A DNA stretch of 56,328 nt from UBA9214 sp964443845 (lineage in GTDB: Bacteria > Pseudomonadota > Gammaproteobacteria > UBA9214), in assembly GCA_964443845.1 (NCBI GenBank), contig CAYUFA010000012.1:1-56328 (forward strand). Reading direction: 5' to 3'. Position numbers and translations under genes: made by a program. A model generated the notes under the pieces. That model searched no databases. It saw nothing but the letters and a program-made list of their open reading frames with translations, and was not told the origin of the DNA. Positions within the stretch are counted from its first letter, which is position 1; every line of letters begins with the position of its first letter. Shown piece after piece: positions 36,780 to 45,531 of the stretch.

Positions 36780-38926
36780 CAGGCCGCGGGGACTTCGCAG
36801 GTGTTGAAAAAGTCATAGTGATCGATCGCCTCGAGGATCCCCATGGCGAACGGCTGATTGGCGAAGTAGATGCTCTCCTGGTCGGTGAGCTGGGACAGTT
36901 CCTCGTGATGGCGGTTGCCCACCACCACGGCCAGCGTGTTGCCGCGCATCATGTCCTCGTCGGCACCCGAGCCGCCGGCGACCAGGATATGCCCGAGCGG
37001 AATATCGAGCCGCTGTGCGACGTAGCGCAATGCCTGCCCCTTGGAGGCGCGCGACGGGATGATGTCGAGGAACTGTCCGAACGACACGATCACGTTCGCG
37101 GTCAGGTCGTTCTGGCGGATCAGGGAGACGACTTCTTCGTAGGAAGGTGCGAGCTGCGCATCGTAGTAATACGACAGCTTGAAGCGGCTCTGGTCCTGCT
37201 TGGGCTGCTGGTGAATGCCCGGCAGCCCCTCCACGACACGGCGCACCCGCAGCGGGTTCCAGTGGTGATCGATATGGTCCGTCCAGTAGTCGTCCTCGGT
37301 CAGCGAACGCCCGTAGTGAATGCGGGTGCCGAGACTGCTGATCAGGATGTCGGGTGCGGGTATGCGATATTTGCGGATGATGGCCAGCGCCGAGTCGATG
37401 CGCCGCCCGGTGGCGATGCCGAAGGTCACGCACTTGCGGTTCTCGCGCACAACCTCCGAGAAGCGTTGCAGCGCGGGCGGGTTGCCCACCAGGTTCTGGT
37501 CGAGATCGGTGAACAGGGCGCGGTCCCGGTAGTGCACGGCGCGTGGCGGCGGCTGCTGCCAGTCGACCGGGCGGCTCTTGCCGTGCAGGTGCCGGACCAG
37601 CTCCAGGTATTTCTCGGCGTGTGCGGTCCAGGAGTAGTGTTCACGCACGCCCTTGAGTCCGTTGCGCGAGGCCCGCTGCCAGGCGTTGCGGTCGCGCAGC
37701 AGCGTGAGCAGGGCCTTGCTGATGGCCTCCTTGTCGAGCGGGTCGACCAGGATCCCGTTGTTGCAGTTGGCGAGGATGTCCACCGGACCGCCGATCTCGG
37801 TGGCGACCACCGGGAGACCGGAGGCGGCCGCTTCGAGCAGGGTCAGGCCGAACGGCTCGGTGAGCGCCGGGTTGATGAATACACCACAGGATGCGCTGAC
37901 CAGGCGGTAGATGTCCGGCACCTCGTCGGCGCGGTGATTCTTGGGAATGGCGATCCGGCCGTACAGGTTGTAGCTGTCGATCAGCAGCAGGATATTGGTG
38001 AGCACGGAGCGGGCACCGGTATCCATGTCGCGGATGTCATCGCGGCTGCCGGCCACGATCAGCAGGTTCGCCAGCTGTTGCAGGGCCGGTGTCTCGCCGT
38101 AGGACTCGATCAGCGTCAGGATGTTCTTGCGCTCGTCCGGCCGTGACAGGGCCAGGATCAGCGGCTTGTCCGGCTGGGTAAGGAATTTCTCCAGGCGGTC
38201 GGCAAAGGGAAATATCTCGCCGTCGGCCGGAGGATGAAACTGTTCCAGGTCGGTGCCCGGCGGTATCACGCGCATGCGCGCCGGATCGTAGTAGTTGTAC
38301 AGCCCGTACTGTTCCTCGATTTCGTTGTGCGTACTGGCGATCACCAGGTCGGCGTTGGCAAGCACCTCTTCCTCGGCGTCGATGCGGCGCCTGATGTTGT
38401 AGGTGCGCTCGATGTCCTCTCCGGACAGGCCGCGTGCCAGCAGCCGCTTGCGCTTGTCGCGCCCGAGCGAGTGACCGGTGTGGATCAGCGGGACGCCGAG
38501 CAGGTTGGCCAGGCGCGTACCGACGTACCCCGCATCGGCATAGTGGCTGTGCACCAGGTCGGGCTTGCCGGGCTGGCCGTTCAGCCAGTGCACCAGGTTG
38601 TCCATGAAGCTGTCGAGGTGGTCCCAGAGCTGCTCCTTGGGCAGGTATTCCTGCGGGCCCGCATCGATGCGGATGATGCGCGCCTTGTCCGACAGGTTCT
38701 CGACCGGTTGCGCGTACTCCTCGCTGACGGACGGGTCGACGATGCGGCGCGTGACCAGGTCGACGTGCCCGACGTCCGGGCGCTGCGCCAGTGCGCGCGC
38801 CAGGTCGACGACGTACTTGATCTGGCCGCCGGTATCGGCGTCCCGGCCGAGTTCCAGGTCGGAGCCGCGGATCAGCCCGTGGATGCTGAGCAGCAGCAGG
38901 TAGGGACGGGAGGATTCATTCATCAT
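36779..38926 (-). CDS. sps: Sucrose-phosphate synthase with C-terminal SPP-like domain
   Basis: Encodes 715 residues and makes sucrose 6-phosphate from a nucleotide glucose (UDP- or ADP-glucose) and fructose 6-phosphate. The GT4 glucosyltransferase part covers about residues 8-450, with DTGGQIKYV (31-39) and the E-x7-E motif EPFGLTLLE (Glu357, Glu365). The HAD domain covers about 465-705. Its motif I is TDLDQN (Asp474, Asp476, but Asn478 for Thr) and its motif IV reads GGSGAD (651-656) for GDSGND, so phosphatase activity is probably lost. It is the first gene of the operon. The start could also be the ATG at 38923; no strong ribosome-binding site is seen. Confidence 0.94.
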   Translation of the reverse strand: MMNESSRPYLLLLSIHGLIRGSDLELGRDADTGGQIKYVVDLARALAQRPDVGHVDLVTRRIVDPSVSEEYAQPVENLSDKARIIRIDAGPQEYLPKEQLWDHLDSFMDNLVHWLNGQPGKPDLVHSHYADAGYVGTRLANLLGVPLIHTGHSLGRDKRKRLLARGLSGEDIERTYNIRRRIDAEEEVLANADLVIASTHNEIEEQYGLYNYYDPARMRVIPPGTDLEQFHPPADGEIFPFADRLEKFLTQPDKPLILALSRPDERKNILTLIESYGETPALQQLANLLIVAGSRDDIRDMDTGARSVLTNILLLIDSYNLYGRIAIPKNHRADEVPDIYRLVSASCGVFINPALTEPFGLTLLEAAASGLPVVATEIGGPVDILANCNNGILVDPLDKEAISKALLTLLRDRNAWQRASRNGLKGVREHYSWTAHAEKYLELVRHLHGKSRPVDWQQPPPRAVHYRDRALFTDLDQNLVGNPPALQRFSEVVRENRKCVTFGIATGRRIDSALAIIRKYRIPAPDILISSLGTRIHYGRSLTEDDYWTDHIDHHWNPLRVRRVVEGLPGIHQQPKQDQSRFKLSYYYDAQLAPSYEEVVSLIRQNDLTANVIVSFGQFLDIIPSRASKGQALRYVAQRLDIPLGHILVAGGSGADEDMMRGNTLAVVVGNRHHEELSQLTDQESIYFANQPFAMGILEAIDHYDFFNTCEVPAA

Positions 38927-39165
38927 GCCGGGAACGCGTCGTCAGGAGCCTGTTCGGGTAATCGTGTCGCCACTGCGGCGGCGGTGTTGCGCTGCAGATT
39001 GGCGAGTTTCCTCGTGACACAGCATCCACTTAGCTCCTCGAAAGATCGCTATCCTGCCCTCGAAATCCCGCGCGCCTCGCTGCGTGCAAAGTACCCGGAC
39101 AGGCTGCCGTGCTCCGCGCGTCATTTCACTGGTGAGTCTGTGCGCCGGGTTCAACGATACCGAGA

Positions 39166-39179
39166 ACTGTACTCACAGT
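39166..39179. promoter_or_regulatory. 5-4-5 palindrome ACTGT-N4-ACAGT upstream of the sucrose operon
   Basis: A perfect inverted repeat lies about 240 bases before the sps start, near the 3' end of the ACP-acyltransferase gene. It may be an operator or simply a small hairpin; the spacer of four bases excludes a standard LexA box. The 278 bases from here to sps otherwise show no clear promoter. Confidence 0.3.
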
Positions 39180-39204
39180 GCAAGGCCGGACCGGCCGCGC
39201 CGGC

Positions 39205-40311
39205 CTACGACTCGACGAGATCCGGTTCGCCGCAGCGTGCGGCGATCTCGCGGCGCGCGTCATCGCGCAACTGCAGCGCGACGTCCCAGCCTTCACCCTG
39301 CGGCCGTACCGGTGGACAGATCGTGACCTCGATGCGGCCGCGGTGCGGGAACCAGTCGTTGCCACGCACCATACTGCGTGCTCCGCGGATGGCAACCGGA
39401 ACGACCGCGACTTCGGCCCGGGCCGCGGTGACGAAGGCACCCATGCGGAAGGGTTGCAGGCCGGGGAAAGTGGTGAATGTGCCTTCCGGAAAAAACACGA
39501 TGGACTGCCCGCTGCGCGACTTTGCGGCAATGCGGTTGACGTCGCTGGTGCCCTTGTTGGCGTTGAAGCGGTCGACGAACTCGACGCCGAAACGTTGCAG
39601 GACCAGCCGGATCGGTACAACATTTGCCAGCTCGCCCTTGACGATGAAGTGAATCGGGACGTCGAGCGCCGCCGTGAGAATAAAACCGTCGATGTAACTC
39701 GCATGGTTGGCCACGATGACCTGCGCGCGGTGATGGTCGAGGTGTTCACGCCCGCTGATCCGGAGCGGGGTCAGGGTCAGCAGGAACAGCAGGCGGGCGA
39801 AACCGCGCGCCAGCCAGCGCCGCAGGTGTTCGCCGGGCGTGACCAGCAGCACGATCCACACGCTCACGCCGAGCACGAGGAATATCAGCCAGCTGTACAG
39901 CGCGTAGGGCCAGTCGGTAATGCCGCGCACCTGTGCCCGCCCATTGTCCTGCGGGTTGGCGAAGGATCCCATCAGCAGGTCGGCCGCGTCGCTGGCGCCG
40001 GTGATTTCGGGACAGGGCCGGAAATCGCCGGGTCCGGTCAGCGCGGCGCAGATGGCTGCCATCAGGTCGTGCGGGCTGGCGGCGCACACGGCAGCACCCT
40101 CGGCCAGCTGGATGCCGAAGGCCTGCTCGATGCGGCCGTGCAGCTCGGCACGGGCCAGACTGTCCAGTCCGAGTTCCTGCTCCAGCAGCGTGCCGGGCGT
40201 GAAATGCAGGTTTTTCCAGTGCGGGTGCACTTCGCCCACCATGGCCCGGATCACGTCCAGCAGTTCGCTCATCGCGGGGGTGGCGGGCTCGGCATCCTGG
40301 GGTGCGGTCAT
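39205..40311 (-). CDS. Acyl-carrier-protein/PlsC-type acyltransferase fusion
   Basis: Encodes 368 residues. An N-terminal acyl-carrier domain (about residues 14-95) has the phosphopantetheine serine in GLDSL (Ser51). Two hydrophobic segments follow (around 136-158 and 170-182), then a PlsC acyltransferase domain with NHASYID (His203, Asp208) and FFPEGT (273-278). Such proteins attach or transfer acyl chains at the membrane and often occur as the rear half of larger AMP-ligase/ACP/acyltransferase proteins. The substrate is unknown. The start could also be 40272 (MSELLDV). It lies upstream of sps in the same direction. Confidence 0.87.
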   Translation of the reverse strand: MTAPQDAEPATPAMSELLDVIRAMVGEVHPHWKNLHFTPGTLLEQELGLDSLARAELHGRIEQAFGIQLAEGAAVCAASPHDLMAAICAALTGPGDFRPCPEITGASDAADLLMGSFANPQDNGRAQVRGITDWPYALYSWLIFLVLGVSVWIVLLVTPGEHLRRWLARGFARLLFLLTLTPLRISGREHLDHHRAQVIVANHASYIDGFILTAALDVPIHFIVKGELANVVPIRLVLQRFGVEFVDRFNANKGTSDVNRIAAKSRSGQSIVFFPEGTFTTFPGLQPFRMGAFVTAARAEVAVVPVAIRGARSMVRGNDWFPHRGRIEVTICPPVRPQGEGWDVALQLRDDARREIAARCGEPDLVES

Positions 40312-40376
40312 GGCGGCGAGTATGCGGAGGCGGGATTGCCGGCGTCAATCGCAGCCCCTGGCAGGACGCGACCCGC

Positions 40377-41291
40377 TCAGGCCGTGTTCAGCCGGGGTGC
40401 CAGCCAGCTGCGGAACTGTCCGGTTTTGCGTGTGTAGAGCAGGGTGGTGGAGCGGAGTGCCGTGGAAAGCTGCCGGATCCAGCGGGTTTCCAGCAGGCTG
40501 GCCAGCACCTCGCGGCGCAGCGGGTCGTCACGCAACATGGCACCGTGTCCGGCAGCATCGGCCAGTACCGCCAGGTCATGCACTTCACCGAGTGCTTCCT
40601 CGGTGTCGTGACTGAGCTCCACCAGCGGGTCGATGGCCTGCGGGTCCAGTGCGGACAGCATGGTCAACTGGTTGAACAGGTACTTGGTGTGGCGGCGCAG
40701 GGCATGCACCGGCTCGGCATCCGGTTGCTGTTGCACGGTGCGCAGGGCGTGCCGGCCGCGCCGGTAGGACGCGGTGACACCGCGCACCAGTGTGTCCGTT
40801 GCGGCGTCCTGCAGGTCGAGCGCCGCCCAGGTGCAGCGCAGGTCGTCGAGCGTCAGGCACAGGCTGGCCGGCTCGGGGACGAGCGCCGCCGGTTCCGCTG
40901 CCTGTGACAGCCAGGACCGGACCGGGGTAAAGACGCCGGCGTCCAGCACGGGCGCGTAGTGCTGCGCAACACGCTCGATTGTGGCCAGCATCACCGCCTG
41001 GTCCCGGGCCTGGCCCAGGCGTACGGCCAGCTTGCGCACCTTGCGGTCGGCTTCCCGGAAGGCGTGTTCCCGCAGTGCCGGCTGCAGCAGCCGCAGCAGG
41101 GCGCGCATGCGTTTGCAGGTCTTGCGGATTTCATGCACCGCCTTGTCATCCGGCACACCGCCCCCGGACAGCCGGGCGCCGATGCTGTCGAGCAGTCCGC
41201 AGGCGATGCGTTCGGCCTGGGTGGCGACGGATTCGTGGCCTGGCTGGAAATAGTCCATGGTCGTGCCGGTAAACGGGTATCCTTCCTGCAT
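40377..41291 (-). CDS. CHAD-domain protein
   Basis: Encodes 304 residues, mostly alpha-helical with many conserved basic residues. VHEIRKTCKRMRALLRLL and DQAVMLATIERV in the first half and HALRRHTKYLFNQLTML in the second show the two helical repeats of a CHAD domain. CHAD proteins bind polyphosphate and are often fused to or encoded near CYTH phosphatases; here a CYTH gene lies 1 kb away across a divergent methyltransferase gene. The start may be 41291 or, more likely, 41258 (MDYFQPGHES). Confidence 0.87.
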   Translation of the reverse strand: MQEGYPFTGTTMDYFQPGHESVATQAERIACGLLDSIGARLSGGGVPDDKAVHEIRKTCKRMRALLRLLQPALREHAFREADRKVRKLAVRLGQARDQAVMLATIERVAQHYAPVLDAGVFTPVRSWLSQAAEPAALVPEPASLCLTLDDLRCTWAALDLQDAATDTLVRGVTASYRRGRHALRTVQQQPDAEPVHALRRHTKYLFNQLTMLSALDPQAIDPLVELSHDTEEALGEVHDLAVLADAAGHGAMLRDDPLRREVLASLLETRWIRQLSTALRSTTLLYTRKTGQFRSWLAPRLNTA

Positions 41292-41372
41292 CGACTATAC
41301 CCCGGTGGACTTGAGTTGCCCAAGGAACGGCCGCTGGTGGTGGCCGCCACTGCCGGTCGCCGGGGCATACGC

Positions 41373-41378
41373 TACAAT
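41373..41378 (+). promoter_or_regulatory. Possible -10 box for the methyltransferase/CYTH genes
   Basis: TACAAT (five of six) lies 37 bases before the GTG at 41415 in the gap diverging from the CHAD gene; a weak CTGCCG is 17 bases upstream. Confidence 0.4.
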
Positions 41379-41414
41379 GGGGCCAGCCAGGTCACCGCAG
41401 GATGCCGAAAGTCC

Positions 41415-42221
41415 GTGAAGAAACACAAATCGCTCGCCGCCCGGGCCGATATTCACCGGCTGTACGAAAAGTCGGTGCAGAACCCGCCGGAAGAATGCCG
41501 TTTTATCGCCAAAACCTTCCGCAAGCTGCGCGGCCGGCGCGCACGGGTACTGCGCGAGGACTTCTGTGGCAGCGCGGCGGTCTGCTGTGAATGGGCGCGG
41601 CGCAACCGGGGCAACACGGCGTACGGCGTGGATCTCGACCCGGAGGTGCTGGAATGGGCCACGCAGCACAACCTGGGAGCCCTGCAACCTGCGCAGCGTG
41701 CGCGCGTTCGGCTGATCGAGGCGGACGTAACACGGCTGGCTGCCGAGGTGCCGGTGGACGTGGTGCTGGCCATGAATTTCAGCTACCAGGTCTTCAAGAC
41801 GCGGGTTGCCCTGCGGGAGTATTTCACCGCGGTGCACGCCGCGCTGGACGGCGACGGGGTGTTCTTCCTCGATGCCTTCGGCGGCTATAACGCGTACCGG
41901 GAGTTGCGCGAGGTCACGAAACACAAGCGCTTCGACTACATCTGGGAGCATGCCCGCTATCACCCCGTGAGCGGCGAACTGCTGTGTCACATCCATTTCC
42001 GGTTTCCGGACGGTTCCAGGATCCGGCGGGCATTCACCTACGACTGGCGCCTGTGGACCTTGCCGGAACTGCAGGAACTGCTGCTCGAGGCCGGTTTCTC
42101 GGCCGCCACCGTCTACTGGGAAGAAGCCGACGAGCAGGGCGAAGGTACAGGCCGTTTCCGGCCCACCCGGACCGGCGCGGCCGACCCCGGCTGGGTCTGT
42201 TTCGTCGTGGCGCAAAAGTAG
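41415..42221 (+). CDS. Class I SAM-dependent methyltransferase
   Basis: Encodes 268 residues from a GTG start (MKKHKSLAARADIHRLYEKSV). The SAM motif is degenerate, RVLREDFCGSAAVCCEWA, followed by AYGVDLDPEVLEWA as the acidic second strand and VDVVLAMNFSYQVFK as motif IV. The C-terminal half is conserved-looking with FFLDAFGGYNAYRELRE and FTYDWRLWTLPEL. The substrate is unknown. It is separated by two bases from the CYTH gene and is surely co-transcribed with it. A longer upstream frame only shadows CHAD. Confidence 0.8.
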   Translation: MKKHKSLAARADIHRLYEKSVQNPPEECRFIAKTFRKLRGRRARVLREDFCGSAAVCCEWARRNRGNTAYGVDLDPEVLEWATQHNLGALQPAQRARVRLIEADVTRLAAEVPVDVVLAMNFSYQVFKTRVALREYFTAVHAALDGDGVFFLDAFGGYNAYRELREVTKHKRFDYIWEHARYHPVSGELLCHIHFRFPDGSRIRRAFTYDWRLWTLPELQELLLEAGFSAATVYWEEADEQGEGTGRFRPTRTGAADPGWVCFVVAQK

Positions 42222-42223
42222 CG

Positions 42224-42706
42224 ATGGGCATCGAGATCGAGCGCAAGTTCCTGGTGCGTGGCGATGACTGGCGCAGCACGGCTACCGGCATCCGCTATCG
42301 CCAGGGCTACCTGTGCAACCGGCCCGGGTGCAGCGTGCGGGTGCGGCTGGGTGGTGCCGCGGCCTGGCTGACCGTCAAGGGCGAAACCATCGGAATGGCG
42401 CGCCCGGAATTCGAGTATCCGGTGCCGTTGTCCGACGCGGACGGGTTGCTGGCACTGTGCCTGCAGCCGCTGATCGAAAAGGTGCGCTACCGGGTGAGCG
42501 TTGCCGGGCTGGTGTGGGAGGTCGACGAATTTGCCGGGGACAATGCCGGTCTGGTACTGGCCGAGGTCGAACTGTCGCATGCCGGACAGGCCATCGAGTT
42601 GCCTTCCTGGGCGGGCCGCGAGGTGACCGGCGATCCGCGCTATTACAACACCAACCTGCAGCGCCATCCGTTCCGGCAATGGCCGGACCGGCCGGACCTG
42701 TGCTAG
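42224..42706 (+). CDS. CYTH-domain protein (triphosphatase / class IV cyclase family)
   Basis: Encodes 160 residues. The N-terminal ExExK signature is EIERK (Glu4, Glu6, Lys8) in MGIEIERKFLV. Further strands of the triphosphate tunnel are YRQGYLC, VRVRLGGAAAWLTVKG, FEYPVP, KVRYRV, WEVDEF and AEVEL. Family members hydrolyse inorganic triphosphate or act as adenylate cyclase. The nearby CHAD gene suggests polyphosphate-related chemistry. It starts two bases after the methyltransferase stop. Confidence 0.9.
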   Translation: MGIEIERKFLVRGDDWRSTATGIRYRQGYLCNRPGCSVRVRLGGAAAWLTVKGETIGMARPEFEYPVPLSDADGLLALCLQPLIEKVRYRVSVAGLVWEVDEFAGDNAGLVLAEVELSHAGQAIELPSWAGREVTGDPRYYNTNLQRHPFRQWPDRPDLC

Positions 42707-42767
42707 GGTCATACGCTATGGCCGGCCTGAACGGTCCGCTGCCGGCAGCAACGGGAGGAACCGGGTA

Positions 42768-43718
42768 ATGGCAGCGCGCCGGACAGGCCGCGGTCCGCGC
42801 ACGCCGGCGGCGCAGCCGGATGCGTGCGCGGCCGAGCAGGCGGAAATCGAACGCTTTACCGATGCCCTGTGGATGGAGCGCGGGCTGAGCCGCAACACCC
42901 TCGAGGCATACCGCAACGATCTGACCGGTTTCGCGCACTGGTTGCTGGCGCAGGGCCGCACCCTGGGCACGGCGCGGCGCACCGACCTGCTGGATTACCT
43001 GTCCGCCCGCGTTATTGCCGGGGCGCGCCCGCGCAGTACCGCGCGCCTGCTGTCGGCGTTGCGGCGCTTCTACCGTTACCAGGTGCGCGAGGGCAGGCTC
43101 ACGGAGGATCCGAGCGTGCGCATCGACGCCCCGCGCATCGGCCGGCCGTTGCCGGATTCACTTACCGAGCAGGAGGTCGAGACCCTGCTGGATGCACCGC
43201 TGGTCAGCGATGTACTCGGACTGCGCGATCGCGCCATGCTGGAACTGCTGTATGCCTGTGGCCTGCGGGTGTCCGAACTGGTCGGTCTGGCACCCGAGCA
43301 ACTCAGCCTGGCCCAGGGTGTGGTGCGCATTACCGGGAAAGGCGACAAGGAACGGCTGGTACCGCTGGGCGAGGCGGCCGTTGCCTGGCTGCAACGCTAC
43401 CTCGAGAAGAGCCGCCCCGTGCTCTGCCAGGGACGCGCGGTTCGCGAGCTGTTCGTGTCACAGCAGGGCAGGGGGATGACGCGCCAGACCTTCTGGCACC
43501 GGCTGCGCCACTATGCACGCCAGGCCGGTATCGACAAGCACCTGTCGCCGCATACCCTGCGACATGCGTTTGCGACGCATTTGTTGAACCATGGCGCGGA
43601 CTTGCGCGTGGTCCAGATGCTGCTGGGCCATAGTGATTTGTCGACCACCCAGATATATACTCATGTAGCACGCGAGCGCCTCAAGGACCTCCACGCACAA
43701 CATCATCCCCGCGGCTGA
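42768..43718 (+). CDS. xerD: Site-specific tyrosine recombinase XerD
   Basis: Encodes 316 residues of a chromosome-dimer resolvase that acts with XerC at dif. The N-terminal SAM-like domain contains RGLSRNTLEAYRNDLTGF. The catalytic domain holds the arginine in ACGLRVSELVGL, the lysine in ITGKGDKERLVP, HTLRHAFATHLLNHG, and the tyrosine in LLGHSDLSTTQIYTHV. A basic 22-residue N-terminal extension (GRGPRTPAA) is not typical. A gggaggaa site precedes the ATG. Linkage to dsbC as in E. coli supports XerD over XerC. Confidence 0.95.
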   Translation: MAARRTGRGPRTPAAQPDACAAEQAEIERFTDALWMERGLSRNTLEAYRNDLTGFAHWLLAQGRTLGTARRTDLLDYLSARVIAGARPRSTARLLSALRRFYRYQVREGRLTEDPSVRIDAPRIGRPLPDSLTEQEVETLLDAPLVSDVLGLRDRAMLELLYACGLRVSELVGLAPEQLSLAQGVVRITGKGDKERLVPLGEAAVAWLQRYLEKSRPVLCQGRAVRELFVSQQGRGMTRQTFWHRLRHYARQAGIDKHLSPHTLRHAFATHLLNHGADLRVVQMLLGHSDLSTTQIYTHVARERLKDLHAQHHPRG

Positions 43719-43796
43719 GGGTGGCGGCGGGACCATCATGAAGAACTTGTCAGATGGCCCACGGTCCATACTGGCAATCCAAACAGGTAATCAAGC

Positions 43797-44534
43797 ATGA
43801 ATATCCAACGTCTGGCCACGGCATTGATGCTGTCTAGCAGCCTGCTGCTGACTTCCGCGCAGGCCGCGGACCCTTCCACCGACACGGTGATTCGCAACGC
43901 GATCCGGAAAATCCTGCCGCATGCCACGATCGACGAGATTACCCCCTCACCCGTAAAGGGTATGTCGGAGGTGATCATGGGCCCCAACCTGTATTACGCG
44001 ACCGATGACGGGAAATACATCTTCCAGGGCAGCCTGATCGATCTCGATACGCGCGTCGACCTCAGCGCACAGCGCCTCAAGGGCATCCGCCTGGGTCTCC
44101 TGAAGAAGGTCAAGGAGAAGGACATGATCATCTTCCCGGCCGCCAGGCAACGCCACGTGATCACCGTGTTCACCGATATCGACTGCGGCTATTGCCGCAA
44201 GCTGCACAAGGAGATCAAGCAATACACCAGCCGGGGGATCAGCGTGCACTACCTGTCCTTCCCGCGCACCGGTCTGAATACCCCGTCGTACTACAAGGCG
44301 GAGGCCGTGTGGTGCAGCAAGGACCGCAAGGACGCACTGACCCGGGCCAAACTGGGCGAGAAGGTGACCGCGCCCAAGTGCGATAACCCGGTGCGCATGG
44401 AAATGCAGCTCGGGGATGAACTGGGCGTGACCGGGACCCCGGCGATCTTCCTCGAAGACGGTACCCTGTTGCCCGGTTACGTGCCGGCCGCCAAGCTCGC
44501 CGCCGAGCTCGACCGGCGCGCGGATGCCCGCTGA
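43797..44534 (+). CDS. dsbC: Thiol:disulfide interchange protein DsbC
   Basis: Encodes 245 residues. A signal peptide (MNIQRLATALMLSSSLLLTSAQA, cut near 23-24) is followed by the dimerisation domain (about 25-85), a linker and a thioredoxin fold with CGYC at 130-133 in FTDIDCGYCRKLH. TGTPAIFLEDG is the cis-proline loop. DsbC is the periplasmic isomerase that corrects wrong disulfides, kept reduced by DsbD. A second cysteine pair (in VWCSKD and APKCDN) probably forms a structural disulfide as in E. coli. It converges on the CnoX-like gene. Confidence 0.94.
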   Translation: MNIQRLATALMLSSSLLLTSAQAADPSTDTVIRNAIRKILPHATIDEITPSPVKGMSEVIMGPNLYYATDDGKYIFQGSLIDLDTRVDLSAQRLKGIRLGLLKKVKEKDMIIFPAARQRHVITVFTDIDCGYCRKLHKEIKQYTSRGISVHYLSFPRTGLNTPSYYKAEAVWCSKDRKDALTRAKLGEKVTAPKCDNPVRMEMQLGDELGVTGTPAIFLEDGTLLPGYVPAAKLAAELDRRADAR

Positions 44535-44553
44535 CCGTGCGTTCGCCGCCGGG

Positions 44554-45417
44554 TCAGTACAGGGCCGCCGCCATGCGGCGGCGGTACTCGGTGGCCAGCT
44601 CGTGATCCTTCCCCAGCAGCTCGAAGGCCGCCAGCAGGGCCCTGCGGCCGGCATCCTCCTGGAAGGTCCGGTCGTACTGCAGCAGGTACAGGAACTGGTC
44701 CAGTGCCGCGCGCGGTTCGCCGGATAGCAGCAGCGCCGCCCCCAGACGGTAGCGGTTTGCGCTGTCGTCCGGCGCCTGTTCGAGCCGGGTCAGCAGCGCG
44801 CCCAGGTCCGGCGTGTGACCGGCGGCGCGGGTAAAATCCAGCAGGGCGCGCACGGCCAGCGCAGCACTTTCATTGCGCACTTCATGGGGCAGTGCGTCCA
44901 GCAGTGTCGCGGCCCGGTCGAGGTGACCGGCCTGGACACTGAGCCGGGCCAGCTCGAGTGCGAGCGCATGGTTGTCGGGTTCCCCGGCGTGTCCCTCGGC
45001 AAGCAGGGCCAGCGCCGCGTCCGTTTGCCCGGCGTCGAACAATGCGCGTGCCGCTGTGCGGACCCGGTCGGAGTCCCGCTCGATGTGCCGATCCAGCAGG
45101 ATGCGCAGGGTGGATTCGGTTTGCGCACCGGAGATTTCCTCGACGATCTCCCCGTGCCGGTAGATGCGCATCGTGGGCAGGCTGCGGATGTTGTGTTGCA
45201 TGGCCAGTTCCCGTTGCTCGTCCGTATTGACCTTGGCGATCACGAACTTGCCGGCGTATTCCTCGACCAGCTTGTGCAGCACCGGCAGCTGCATCCGGCA
45301 GGGTCCGCACCACTCGGCCCAGTAGTCGACCAGGACCGGCAGCGCGTGTGAGCGCTCGAGTACCTGCGCGGTAAATGTATTTGAAGTTACATCAGAAATA
45401 TTCTGTAAGCTATTCAT
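44554..45417 (-). CDS. CnoX/YbbN-type thioredoxin with TPR domain
   Basis: Encodes 287 residues. A thioredoxin domain (about 1-110) has WAEWCGPC with Cys37 and Cys40 and RSLPTMRIYR. It is followed by tetratricopeptide-like helical repeats to the end, the CnoX (YbbN) layout of a chaperone-redox protein that protects substrates of GroEL. Unlike E. coli YbbN, which lacks the first cysteine, the full WCGPC is kept, so it should be redox-active. It starts in an A+T-rich patch (about 45360-45440) that suits a promoter. Confidence 0.88.
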   Translation of the reverse strand: MNSLQNISDVTSNTFTAQVLERSHALPVLVDYWAEWCGPCRMQLPVLHKLVEEYAGKFVIAKVNTDEQRELAMQHNIRSLPTMRIYRHGEIVEEISGAQTESTLRILLDRHIERDSDRVRTAARALFDAGQTDAALALLAEGHAGEPDNHALALELARLSVQAGHLDRAATLLDALPHEVRNESAALAVRALLDFTRAAGHTPDLGALLTRLEQAPDDSANRYRLGAALLLSGEPRAALDQFLYLLQYDRTFQEDAGRRALLAAFELLGKDHELATEYRRRMAAALY

Positions 45418-45531
45418 GTTTAATGTATAAATATTTCAAGCTTCCTGCCAGTGGTGGTGCGGTTCGGGCGCCTGGCAGCGGCAGGAACGGAGTGGACGGG
45501 ATCGTTCAGCCTGGCCGGTACGGCCTGTGCA

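Noticed and set aside
45427..45460. TGGCAG-N5-TTGAA on the minus strand upstream of the CnoX gene, like a sigma-54 promoter
   Set aside because: The invariant GC of the -12 element is missing (TTGA instead of TTGC).
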